In this document: in pieces, positions 1 to 5,186 of the stretch
How positions within the stretch are numbered: position 1 is the stretch's first letter
How the letters are laid out: each line of letters begins with the position of its first letter
DNA from: Prevotellaceae bacterium
Lineage (GTDB): Bacteria; Bacteroidota; Bacteroidia; Bacteroidales; UBA932
DNA length: 5,569 nt
Assembly: GCA_031267155.1 (NCBI GenBank)
Contig: JAIRZR010000389.1
Location: 1 to 5,569, forward strand
Direction of reading: 5' to 3'
The notes under the pieces: model-generated
Told to the model about the DNA's origin: nothing
What the model saw: only the letters and a program-made list of their open reading frames with translations
Databases searched by the model: none
Made by a program: the position numbers and the translations under genes

Positions 1-28
1 AGCTTTCAGCTTATGGCTATCTTCGCCG
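1..28 (+). repeat. 28-base direct repeat, copy 1
   Basis: This matches bases 225-252 at 27 of 28 positions; the one difference is C17 versus A241. After it, both copies run into a CCC(CC)AATCGCTT sequence, but the second copy has an extra nine bases or so first. The repeat may extend left beyond the window. Confidence 0.7.
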
Positions 29-43
29 TGTCCCAATCGCTTT

Positions 44-117
44 TAGAGTTAAAAGTTAAGAGTTAGCTGACGCGCGCCAGCCAACTCTTAACTTTTAGTT
101 TTTAGTTCTTAACTCTA
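44..117. repeat. Long AT-rich inverted repeat (hairpin)
   Basis: The inner arms 51-69 and 78-96 pair over 19 bases with one T-G wobble, around the loop ACGCGCGC (70-77). An outer 7-bp stem pairs 44-50 with 111-117, leaving a 14-base bulge on the right side. The arms consist of variations on AACTCTTAACTTTTAG. There is no T-tract directly after it, so a terminator role is not supported. Confidence 0.65.
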
Positions 118-127
118 TTCGCCGTAT

Positions 128-154
128 CCCCCAATGAAGCGAAGCGATTGGGGG
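128..154. repeat. GC-capped palindrome A (CCCCCAAT...ATTGGGGG)
   Basis: An 8-bp perfect stem, CCCCCAAT with ATTGGGGG, around the 11-base loop GAAGCGAAGCG. It is preceded by GCCGTAT. The 27 bases are the exact reverse complement of 265-291. Confidence 0.75.
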
Positions 155-224
155 CAGATGGAAACTCTACCCACAACCTGAAAGGTTGAACGGAAAACAT
201 CCTGTTCCATACACTTGCTGTTCA

Positions 225-252
225 AGCTTTCAGCTTATGGATATCTTCGCCG
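225..252 (+). repeat. 28-base direct repeat, copy 2
   Basis: Second copy of the repeat at 1-28 (27 of 28 identical), followed by GCCGTATCCCCC and the palindrome at 265-291. It belongs to the left-end repeat cluster. Its function is unknown. Confidence 0.7.
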
Positions 253-264
253 TATTTGCCGTAT

Positions 265-291
265 CCCCCAATCGCTTCGCTTCATTGGGGG
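265..291. repeat. GC-capped palindrome B, loop inverted relative to A
   Basis: Same 8-bp stem as 128-154, but the loop reads CGCTTCGCTTC, the reverse complement of the other loop. It is preceded by the same GCCGTAT in the same orientation. The two copies therefore share left context and stems and differ only in loop direction. Confidence 0.75.
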
Positions 292-519
292 TTATTCATA
301 TTCAATCCTTCGGATTGTATCGACGCATATACTCTGAAAGGCCTTCGGGATGTGGACAGCGACACTTTAAAACGAAGTTTGTCGAAATTTTGCGACAGTA
401 ACATTTTGCGATATGATTTTCATAAAATATTATCTATGAGATATAATATACTATACATGTTAGGAGTTCTGATCCACAGTCCGGAAGCGGATCGAAACAT
501 CGGGCATGTAATCGTTTAT

Positions 520-1572
520 TTATTTTGCATCCCTTAGTATCCGCGAAAGTTCTTCGAGAAAGCGATGATATTCTTTCACTGCGGCTTCTATTTCTTCGAC
601 ATGGATAAATTCGTCGGCGGTATGCGAGCGGACGGAATTTCCGGGACCCATTTTTATTGCCGGCACATTGATGCGGGATATGTCCGATGTTGTCGGGGAA
701 ATATAGCGGCGGATATTTAAGCTTTCCGCTGTTTTCACCAGAACATGTTCTTCGGAAATTGCGGATGCTTTCAAGTGTAAGGATCTCGGTTTCAGAGCGC
801 ATTTGACATGCGAACCGATAATATCCACAATCTCTTCATTGCCGTAGCAATCCGTCGGGCGTATGTCCACGACAAACTCGCATTTCGAGGGGACGACATT
901 ATGCTGGGTGCCAGAATGTATGACAGTTACCGTCATTTTCACCTCTCCCATAAGGTTTGATATTTTCGGGAACCTGTAATTCCGGAACCAGATGATATCA
1001 TCAATAGCCTTATACAGCGCATTTTCACCCTCGTCCCGCGCAGCATGTCCCGAAACGCCTTCGGCGACGCAATCCAGAACAATCAGTCCGCGTTCGGCGA
1101 TTGCCGCCTGCATCTGCGTCGGTTCGCCGACAAGAGCGAAATCTATCTTTCCCAGATATTGCCAGAGCGCCGATATTCCGTTTTTCGATATTGCCTCCTC
1201 CTCCGCGCTGATGGCGACAACGATATTGTATGGCAGCTGTTTTTCGTATAAATCACAGAAAACCGCCAGCATGGAAACGACAGAACCTCCGGCGTCGTTG
1301 CTTCCCAGGCCATAGAGCTTTCCGTCTTTTATCGCCGGTTCAAAAGGATTTACGGTATATGCAGGCGAGGGTTTGACAGTGTCATGGTGGGAACTCAGGA
1401 GCAGCGTCTGTTTTTCCGGAGAGCAGTATTTGTTTTTTGCCCACACGTTATTCAAAAACCTGTGCGCTTTTACATTCCGCGAAATCAGGAAATCGTATAT
1501 CAGACCTGCCGTATTCTCCTCTTCGCCCGAAAACGAGGGCGTAGATATCAGTTTTTTTAACAATTCAATCAT
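520..1572 (-). CDS. argE: M20-family metallopeptidase, ArgE-type N-acyl amino acid deacylase
   Basis: A 350-residue zinc-dependent amidohydrolase predicted to remove an acyl group from an amino acid in the cytoplasm. All M20 signatures are present: H62 and D64 in SSHHDTVKP (metal ligand and catalytic Asp), bridging D93 in GSNDAG, catalytic/metal E124 and E125 in SAEEE, E150 in GEPT, H176 in SGHAARD (dimerisation lid), GTQHNVVP at 221-228, and the last ligand H317 in RSHTAD. It looks intact and near the family's usual length. From memory it resembles the Bacteroides ArgE homologue. In that group arginine synthesis runs through N-succinylated intermediates, so N-succinyl- or N-acetyl-citrulline/ornithine are the likely substrates. 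No other arg gene is adjacent, so a paralogue with another substrate is possible. The ATG lies 20 bases after the upstream gene's stop. It is the last gene of the operon. Confidence 0.85.
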   Translation of the reverse strand: MIELLKKLISTPSFSGEEENTAGLIYDFLISRNVKAHRFLNNVWAKNKYCSPEKQTLLLSSHHDTVKPSPAYTVNPFEPAIKDGKLYGLGSNDAGGSVVSMLAVFCDLYEKQLPYNIVVAISAEEEAISKNGISALWQYLGKIDFALVGEPTQMQAAIAERGLIVLDCVAEGVSGHAARDEGENALYKAIDDIIWFRNYRFPKISNLMGEVKMTVTVIHSGTQHNVVPSKCEFVVDIRPTDCYGNEEIVDIIGSHVKCALKPRSLHLKASAISEEHVLVKTAESLNIRRYISPTTSDISRINVPAIKMGPGNSVRSHTADEFIHVEEIEAAVKEYHRFLEELSRILRDAK

Positions 1573-1592
1573 TTAAACACTGTCTTTTATTT

Positions 1593-2780
1593 TCAAAACT
1601 CTTCCAGTTCACTGTTTTTCATTGCCTTTATCGCAATACATTCGATTTCCACCAGCCACCCCGGACGGCAGACGGGCGCAAGCACAAGCACATACGGCGT
1701 TTTTGCATAATTTGTTTCAAGATATTCGGAAACTACGGTATAATCGGCAATATCGCGCAAATAAACAATCATTTGCACAACATCGCTCATTTGCGCTTCC
1801 GCCTGCTTCAGCAACATCCCGACATTTTCAAAAGTACGCCCGGTCTGCCTGACAATGTCCGAAGGATGCACAATCTCACCCTTATTGTTTATACTCGCCG
1901 TACCGGAGACAAACACATGCCGCCGGTCTCCGTAATCCACACTTGTAGCCCGCTCGAAAGTTACGCCGTATTCGTATGTGGGATTCAGATGCGCAGGCGC
2001 ATGTAAATATCTTACCTGTCCGGGTTTAATGCCTTCGATTCCGTATGCGTCCATCAATGCCAGCGATTTGGGATTCGTGTAGCGGCCTTCGATTCCCGTG
2101 CTTGCAATGAAATGGGTTTCCGGATTTAAGCCCTGTTCCTCAAAAATCCTTTTCCGCTCATTTACCATCCCCATATAGTGAATATCAACTCCCTGCACAT
2201 AAATCCATGTCCGGATACAGTTATCTTTCAATGTACATTTATATCTGGCAAGGCTTTTTATATAGCTTTCGAATATCGAGCGGATTTCCAGCGCTTCGTC
2301 GCTTAGCGGCGTTTGCAGTTGTGTATTGAACAAATGTTTACGGGCGGGACGTTCCATTATCCATGTTTCCGAATCGGCATATACCCTGCAATCCGAAACA
2401 AAATATGCCCAGACAGAGACTTTTGTCCCGTTCAGGGGAGCCTGTTCTACGATAGACACGGCAGAACTCTCATTTTGCCTGTGCAGGAAATCTGCCTGAT
2501 TTACAGCATCGCTCACAAAATAACGCTTGAACACGCATTTCACATTTTCTCCGAAAGAATCCCCGATGCGTCTGATTGCAGTTTCAATGTTACTGAACTG
2601 TTTTTCCACATTCAAATATCTGTTATTCAGCTGAAACATCACATGATATTCTGCGGCAAGTCCCGTTGGGGAAAAACTGCCAAGTCTCGCCGAGGCGCAA
2701 ATATCATCCCACTCAATTATCTTAAAATCAATCTGTCTGTTGTTTATCATCAAATCATTAATACTTTTAGTATATACCAT
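1593..2780 (-). CDS. Two-domain Rid/YjgF-fold protein, FkbO/Hyg5 chorismatase-like
   Basis: A 395-residue protein, about three times a single RidA. The C-terminal part (about 285-386) is a YjgF/RidA-like domain with VSGTASI at 291-297, DVVQMIVYLRD near 333-343 and VEIECIAI at 377-384. E378 aligns with the acidic residue of RidA (E120 in E. coli), but the RidA substrate-binding Arg is absent (TPYVLVLAPV there). That argues against imine deaminase activity. SGTASI and the mid-region RTWIYV...R...F...G (190-217) recall the FkbO/Hyg5/XanB2 chorismatases, which cleave chorismate to pyruvate plus a cyclohexadiene or hydroxybenzoate. The N-terminal 20-150 would be the degenerate second YjgF-like domain. 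Start ATG lies 6 bases after the lipoprotein stop; Met11 (2750) is an alternative. The family fold is fairly sure. The reaction is inference. Confidence 0.75.
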   Translation of the reverse strand: MVYTKSINDLMINNRQIDFKIIEWDDICASARLGSFSPTGLAAEYHVMFQLNNRYLNVEKQFSNIETAIRRIGDSFGENVKCVFKRYFVSDAVNQADFLHRQNESSAVSIVEQAPLNGTKVSVWAYFVSDCRVYADSETWIMERPARKHLFNTQLQTPLSDEALEIRSIFESYIKSLARYKCTLKDNCIRTWIYVQGVDIHYMGMVNERKRIFEEQGLNPETHFIASTGIEGRYTNPKSLALMDAYGIEGIKPGQVRYLHAPAHLNPTYEYGVTFERATSVDYGDRRHVFVSGTASINNKGEIVHPSDIVRQTGRTFENVGMLLKQAEAQMSDVVQMIVYLRDIADYTVVSEYLETNYAKTPYVLVLAPVCRPGWLVEIECIAIKAMKNSELEEF

Positions 2781-2786
2781 ATAATT

Positions 2787-3521
2787 TTACTTCCCGCATC
2801 CGTTTTTTATCCATTCCCTGAGAAGAACAATATCGTCATTTCGGGTAACAAACCCTGTATGCGGCTGACTTATAACAACGTCAGCGTCTGTAAGAACATC
2901 CAGCAAGAAACTGTTGCCGGTATCGGATGGAGTAACTCTGTTTTTTGCAGGATTTACGGATGATGCTATGTTTACCAGGGCATTGTAACTTTTATCGGCT
3001 GTGAGCAGCAAGTTTCTGGCTCCGGTATTCCCCTGATGGCAGGATACGCAGTTATACTGCTCAAAAACAAGATTCTGTATCCGTTCATAGCTTGTGAGGC
3101 TGATCTTCGATTCGGGTATTGCGATATTGCCTCCGGCGACATTGATGTCCGTCTCGAACAGGGAAAACACCGGCAAGCGTCCCGAATTGGCGATGCACAG
3201 CATTATGGATGTGACATTGTCGCCAAGATTGTCTATCGACACATTCACTGGCTCCTGATTTTTCGGTTTCATAATCCTTACGGATGCGACGGGAGTTGTC
3301 TGCCTGTCGTTGAAAGCGCCGAATATCAGCAGATAATCGCTGGGGAATGTCTCCGGATTGTCGAAAACAAAAGTTGCCGACACTGTTATTCCGTCATTCC
3401 GTTCGTATTTTTCGGGATAGATGTCTCCGCTGTCGCACGAAAGCAGGAACAGTCCCGCAAATCCCATTAATATTTTCAAAAAAAACTTTATCATTGATAC
3501 ATTTATATTCTTTAATATCAT
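2787..3521 (-). CDS. Lipoprotein with a single cytochrome c-type CxxCH motif
   Basis: A 244-residue unrecognised protein, first intact gene of the operon. A signal peptide ends in the lipobox LLSC, so C29 should be lipidated and the protein exported and membrane-anchored. Residues 45-130 alternate in a beta-like pattern and end in ETDINVAGGN. After them, FEQYNCVSCHQGN (153-165) is a typical covalent haem attachment site (C158, C161, H162), in the form seen in small c-type domains near lipoprotein C-termini. The usual distal-ligand Met is missing: where MP is expected the protein has QPHTGF, so H221 could be the sixth ligand. The end, LLREWIKNGC, matches the last cytochrome c helix. Coordinates use the longest ATG. 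Met10 (3494) gives a more canonical signal peptide starting MIKFF and may be the true start. C109 and C242 are additional cysteines. Function is unknown. Confidence 0.75.
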   Translation of the reverse strand: MILKNINVSMIKFFLKILMGFAGLFLLSCDSGDIYPEKYERNDGITVSATFVFDNPETFPSDYLLIFGAFNDRQTTPVASVRIMKPKNQEPVNVSIDNLGDNVTSIMLCIANSGRLPVFSLFETDINVAGGNIAIPESKISLTSYERIQNLVFEQYNCVSCHQGNTGARNLLLTADKSYNALVNIASSVNPAKNRVTPSDTGNSFLLDVLTDADVVISQPHTGFVTRNDDIVLLREWIKNGCGK

Positions 3522-3566
3522 TAATATAATAATTCTTCCGTTCAGAAAGAAAATTGCAGCATCACG

Positions 3567-3586
3567 ATTATATCCGAAGATATAAT
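3567..3586 (-). promoter_or_regulatory. UUCG-loop hairpin upstream of the lipoprotein gene
   Basis: On the minus strand ATTATATC and GATATAAT form a perfect 8-bp stem closed by C(UUCG)G, a very stable tetraloop. It lies about 46 bases before the longest lipoprotein start. It is flanked by a 12-base direct repeat (3524-3535 and 3580-3591, overlapping the hairpin's edge). It could influence mRNA stability or translation of the lipoprotein gene. That role is inference. Confidence 0.35.
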
Positions 3587-3605
3587 AATTCAGTCATACG
3601 GGCGG

Positions 3606-3613
3606 CAAATTTA
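3606..3613 (-). promoter_or_regulatory. Possible internal -7 element (TAAATTTG)
   Basis: The minus strand reads TAAATTTG, an exact match to the Bacteroides -7 consensus TAnnTTTG. Twenty bases upstream is TTC, one base off the -33 TTG. It would start transcription near 3600, just ahead of the lipoprotein leader, and could keep the operon expressed despite the wrecked first gene. Weak, because it lies inside former coding sequence. Confidence 0.28.
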
Positions 3614-3852
3614 ACATTCCTTTTTGATTTAAAGAATTTATATCCATAAAATCATACCTTACAGCCGCTTGTATCTTGCCGCTTACGAAATATCCACCCT
3701 GTATGCATACTCCCGCGAAGCTATAATCGGCAGATTTTTTTGCCGTTTTGTAAGGTCTCTCCCTATACATGCAACAAATGTCATGATGAATAAAATCACC
3801 ATGACATTTATTAATTGATATGTTTTAATCCCCATCCTGTACATTTATCGTT

Positions 3853-3884
3853 AAAAAAATAATTGTCAGCATATTACCGACAAT
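3853..3884 (-). terminator. Terminator-like hairpin in the leader (possible attenuator)
   Basis: On the minus strand ATTGTCGG pairs with CTGACAAT (8 bp including one G-U) around the loop TAATATG, followed by TA and seven T residues. This has the form of a modest, AT-rich intrinsic terminator. It lies after the promoter at 3907-3937 and before the signal-peptide ATG at 3835. In that position it could act as an attenuator of the operon, or simply block readthrough from the right. Confidence 0.45.
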
Positions 3885-3906
3885 CATGTTAAGCTGTTTC
3901 AAATTA

Positions 3907-3937
3907 CAAAGATATTTCTGTTTTAAAAAATACACAA
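3907..3937 (-). promoter_or_regulatory. Bacteroides-type promoter for the minus-strand operon
   Basis: On the minus strand TTG (3937-3935) is followed after exactly 20 bases by TATCTTTG (3914-3907). This fits the known Bacteroidota sigma-ABfr pattern TTG-N19-21-TAnnTTTG. It points towards the porin remnant and the lipoprotein operon, with an expected start near 3900 and a leader of about 65 bases. Confidence 0.6.
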
Positions 3938-3955
3938 TCACTATTTATAGTGATT
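3936..3955. promoter_or_regulatory. 20-base palindrome overlapping the -33 element (operator candidate)
   Basis: AATCACTA-TTTA-TAGTGATT is a perfect 8+8 inverted repeat. Its edge overlaps the TTG of the promoter at 3935-3937, where a dimeric regulator would block or recruit polymerase. The regulator is not identifiable from the sequence. A plain hairpin is the alternative, since a T-rich stretch follows a few bases later on the minus strand. Confidence 0.45.
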
Positions 3956-4008
3956 TTATCAGCCGCCGTGTACCTAAAACTAATGAGTCCCGATTAAGAG
4001 CGATAAAC

Positions 4009-4034
4009 TGTCTTGTCCTGAAATAGCTTTACAA
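4009..4034 (+). repeat. IS3 element left terminal inverted repeat
   Basis: Starts TGTCTTGTCCTG and ends ATAGCTTTACAA. It pairs with the reverse complement of 5018-5044. Confidence 0.75.
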
Positions 4035-4047
4035 AAAAGAACAATAA

Positions 4048-4831
4048 AAAAACAGTAAAGTTCTGGTAAGACGGGAAAGAAAATTTTACTCGTAAGAGTT
4101 TAAAGAGCGGGTATTAACAGCGTATTACAACAGCAATGAATCGGTGTCTGTGATATCCCAACGGTTTGATATAAGAGGGATATGGTCAGCAGTTGGGTTT
4201 ATCGGAAAAGGACGGCAATCAATTAGCGTCCTTGAACATTACGTTTATGAAAAAGAAAGAATTGTCTGCCGAGGAAAAGGATTCACGTATCATGGAACTG
4301 GAACGGGCGTTATCCACGGAAAAGATGATGGAAATCGTCGAACGGGAGTTAAAAATCGACATCAGAAAAAATCTGGTTTTATCGCTCATTACAGATGCAT
4401 GTTTCCACAAGATTGTCGGATGGAACCTTTCCCGGACATTGCGTTCATCGGACGCACTTGTCGTCCTGAAAATGGCATTGGGCAGCCTGAGAGGAAAGCA
4501 TCCGGAATTAATCCATCACTCTGACCATGGCAGTCAATACTGTTGCAGGGATTATGTCAACCTGCTAACTTGTAAAAGCATACAAATCATCATGACCGAA
4601 AGCGGCAACCCGCGCGAAAATGCCATAGCGGAGCGCATCAACGGTATTCTGAAAACCGAATGGATTTATAGAATCATAGATTTGTACAACCATCAACGAC
4701 CGCATCAGAGCATCGGTTATGACCCCCGCAGTGGTACATCAAACAGGGTTAAAAACGGAGCGGAAGTGGAAAACATATTATCGGAGCGGAAGCGTACCCG
4801 TAGAAGAAGAAACAAGACAAAACGGGAGTGA
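4048..4831 (+). pseudogene. Broken IS3-family transposase (OrfA-OrfB remnant)
   Basis: One frame opens at 4048 and reads an OrfA N-terminus: FYS, then a TAA stop at 4093, then EFKERVLTAYYNSNESVSVI and DIRG, the usual IS3 helix-turn-helix. Near 4175-4183 the reading shifts into the frame of the long open stretch ending at 4831. That stretch gives the OrfA leucine-zipper tail (KDSRIMELERALSTEKM, MEIVERELKIDIRKN), then joins directly at about 4370 to mid-OrfB (LVLSLITDA). From residue 1 at 4193, D111 in HHSDHGSQY and E147 in NAIAERINGILKTEW are 35 residues apart, as in the IS3 D-D(35)E core. The first catalytic Asp and all of OrfB before it are gone. Another in-frame loss sits at EWIYR/IIDLYN (about 4672), where some 20 residues are normally found. 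No active enzyme can be made. Confidence 0.85.
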
Positions 4832-4843
4832 ATCATCTGAACC

Positions 4844-4867
4844 GGACAGAGTAAAAGAACCCTGTCC
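4844..4867. repeat. Small inverted repeat after the transposase stop
   Basis: GGACAG (4844-4849) pairs with CTGTCC (4862-4867) across a 12-base spacer. A weak hairpin. It may be only a remnant of OrfB or IS tail sequence. Confidence 0.3.
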
Positions 4868-4883
4868 AATAGAAGAAAATAAA

Positions 4884-4944
4884 GTTTTTCAGCATGGCAA
4901 TTCCGCTACGGCTACGCCTTCGCTCCATTGCCATGCTGAAAAAC
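4884..4944. repeat. 18-bp perfect palindrome in the IS3 tail
   Basis: Arms 4884-4901 and 4927-4944 are perfectly complementary over 18 bp (GTTTTTCAGCATGGCAAT and its complement), around a 25-base GC-rich loop at 4902-4926 that itself holds GGC-TAC-GCC. It lies after the transposase stop, inside the IS ends. It has no T-tract beyond the stem itself, so a classical terminator is not certain, though the hairpin would be very stable. The loop edge TTCGCTCCATTG matches 276-287 at 11 of 12 bases. Confidence 0.75.
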
Positions 4945-5017
4945 GAAAAATCGGCAGGAAACAGGCAAAAATACAAACAAACTAAATAATTCGGGAAATA
5001 TGATTACTTGTCATGAA

Positions 5018-5044
5018 TTGTAAAGCTATGGCAGTACGAAGACA
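5018..5044 (-). repeat. IS3 element right terminal inverted repeat
   Basis: The reverse complement starts TGTCTTCGTACTG and ends ATAGCTTTACAA, giving 12 consecutive matching inner bases and 6 matching outer bases to the left end. It carries one extra base relative to the left repeat. Confidence 0.75.
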
Positions 5045-5186
5045 AAATTGTCAAGTCCACGCCGGACGAAGCAAGAAAATCTGTAATTTTTTTTTTTAGG
5101 ACGACACACAAGTCAGTGCAAGCATATATGTATATATGGTATTGTTAATCCAATATAACTTATTACCTTTACGCCCAAAAAAATAT
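5045..5186. other. Spacer between the IS3 element and the IS1-like gene
   Basis: This 142-base stretch encodes nothing recognisable. It contains a small GTCC-ACGCC-GGAC hairpin (5055-5067), an 11-base T run (5087-5097), and an AT-rich near-palindrome, CATATA-TG...TATATG (5123-5138). The IS1-like element's left end is probably near GGTATTGTTAATCC (from about 5138), close to the usual distance upstream of its start codon. I cannot confirm this without its right end. Confidence 0.4.

Larger units (their letters stand above)
1..519. other. Non-coding region with a cluster of repeats and palindromes
   Basis: No convincing gene is visible in these 519 bases. The short open frames do not look like protein and run through repeats and hairpins. 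The left two thirds are built from repeated pieces: a 28-base direct repeat, two GC-capped palindromes, a long AT-rich hairpin, and small hairpins such as CAACCT-GAA-AGGTTG (174-188) and CAATCC-TTC-GGATTG (303-317). From about 360 to 519 the sequence is AT-rich, with a 9-base direct repeat ATTTTGCGA (387-395 and 403-411). It receives the 3' end of the minus-strand operon. The only hairpin just past that operon (GATCC/GGATC, 471-493) is weak and has no T-tract, so no clear terminator can be named. Confidence 0.6.
3522..3835 (-). pseudogene. Decayed outer-membrane porin gene (signal peptide plus last beta strands)
   Basis: From an ATG at 3835 one frame reads a clear signal peptide (MGIKTYQLIN, then VMVILFIMTFVAC) and stops at 3683 after 50 codons. 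A second frame, open from upstream of 3770, reads YSFAGVCIQGGYF, then GKIQAAVRYDFMDINSL, reaches a TGA at 3594, and continues in the same frame as LNYYIFGYNRDAAIFF. Paired aromatic beta strands with RYD and LNYY..GYN resemble the C-terminus of phosphate-selective porin O/P family barrels. A one-base change in the run of seven A residues (minus strand, about 3733-3740) would join the signal peptide to the barrel frame. I read it as a porin that lost its middle and then gained a frameshift and a stop. Alternatively the first frame is a genuine 50-residue small lipoprotein. The family call rests on pattern memory only. Confidence 0.45.
4009..5044 (+). mobile_element. IS3-family insertion sequence, internally deleted, ends intact
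   Basis: The 1036-bp element is bounded by inverted repeats at 4009-4034 and 5018-5044. Both begin TGTCTT from the outside, end in the shared ATAGCTTTACAA, and agree at 23 of 26 aligned positions plus one gap. TG...CA tips fit the IS3 family, as does the OrfA/OrfB transposase remnant inside. Intact members are usually about 1.2-1.5 kb, so several hundred bases are missing. Flanking bases (AAAC left, AAAT right) do not make an exact target duplication; three of four match, so decay or a boundary error is possible. With recognisable ends but a dead transposase it could only move if a related copy supplies the enzyme. Confidence 0.78.

Noticed and set aside
1..330. CRISPR array
   Set aside because: Repeats are few, irregularly spaced and palindrome-based, with no constant repeat-spacer unit and no cas gene in the window.
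471..493. Terminator for the minus-strand operon
   Set aside because: The GATCC/GGATC stem is 5 bp with a 13-base spacer and no following T-tract on the minus strand.
186..537. Overlapping plus-strand open frames in the left region
   Set aside because: They translate straight through the repeats and palindromes and give no recognisable protein.
2313..2963. Long plus-strand open frame of 216 codons
   Set aside because: It lies wholly antisense to the chorismatase-like and lipoprotein genes, and its translation has no domain-like pattern. The minus-strand genes have clear motifs.
3568..3597. Nine-codon upstream open frame (MTELLYLRI)
   Set aside because: It overlaps the UUCG hairpin and the former porin frame. 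So short a frame in AT-rich sequence is expected by chance.
3728..3749. CGGCA/TGCCG hairpin followed by TTTT as a plus-strand terminator
   Set aside because: The stem is only 5 bp with a T-filled loop, and no plus-strand gene ends there. It falls in the A-run region of the porin remnant.
3776..3809. 10-bp inverted repeat AAATGTCATG/CATGACATTT
   Set aside because: It lies within the signal-peptide coding stretch of the porin remnant, where repeated Val/Met/Ile/Phe codons explain the symmetry. No T-tract or promoter goes with it.
4719..4985. Alternative 88-codon plus-strand frame in the IS3 tail
   Set aside because: It runs through the 18-bp palindrome and overlaps the OrfB C-terminus, which has clear IS3 motifs in another frame.
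4005..5048. Target-site duplication for the IS3 element
   Set aside because: The flanks AAAC and AAAT match at three of four bases only and are low complexity, so I do not claim a duplication.
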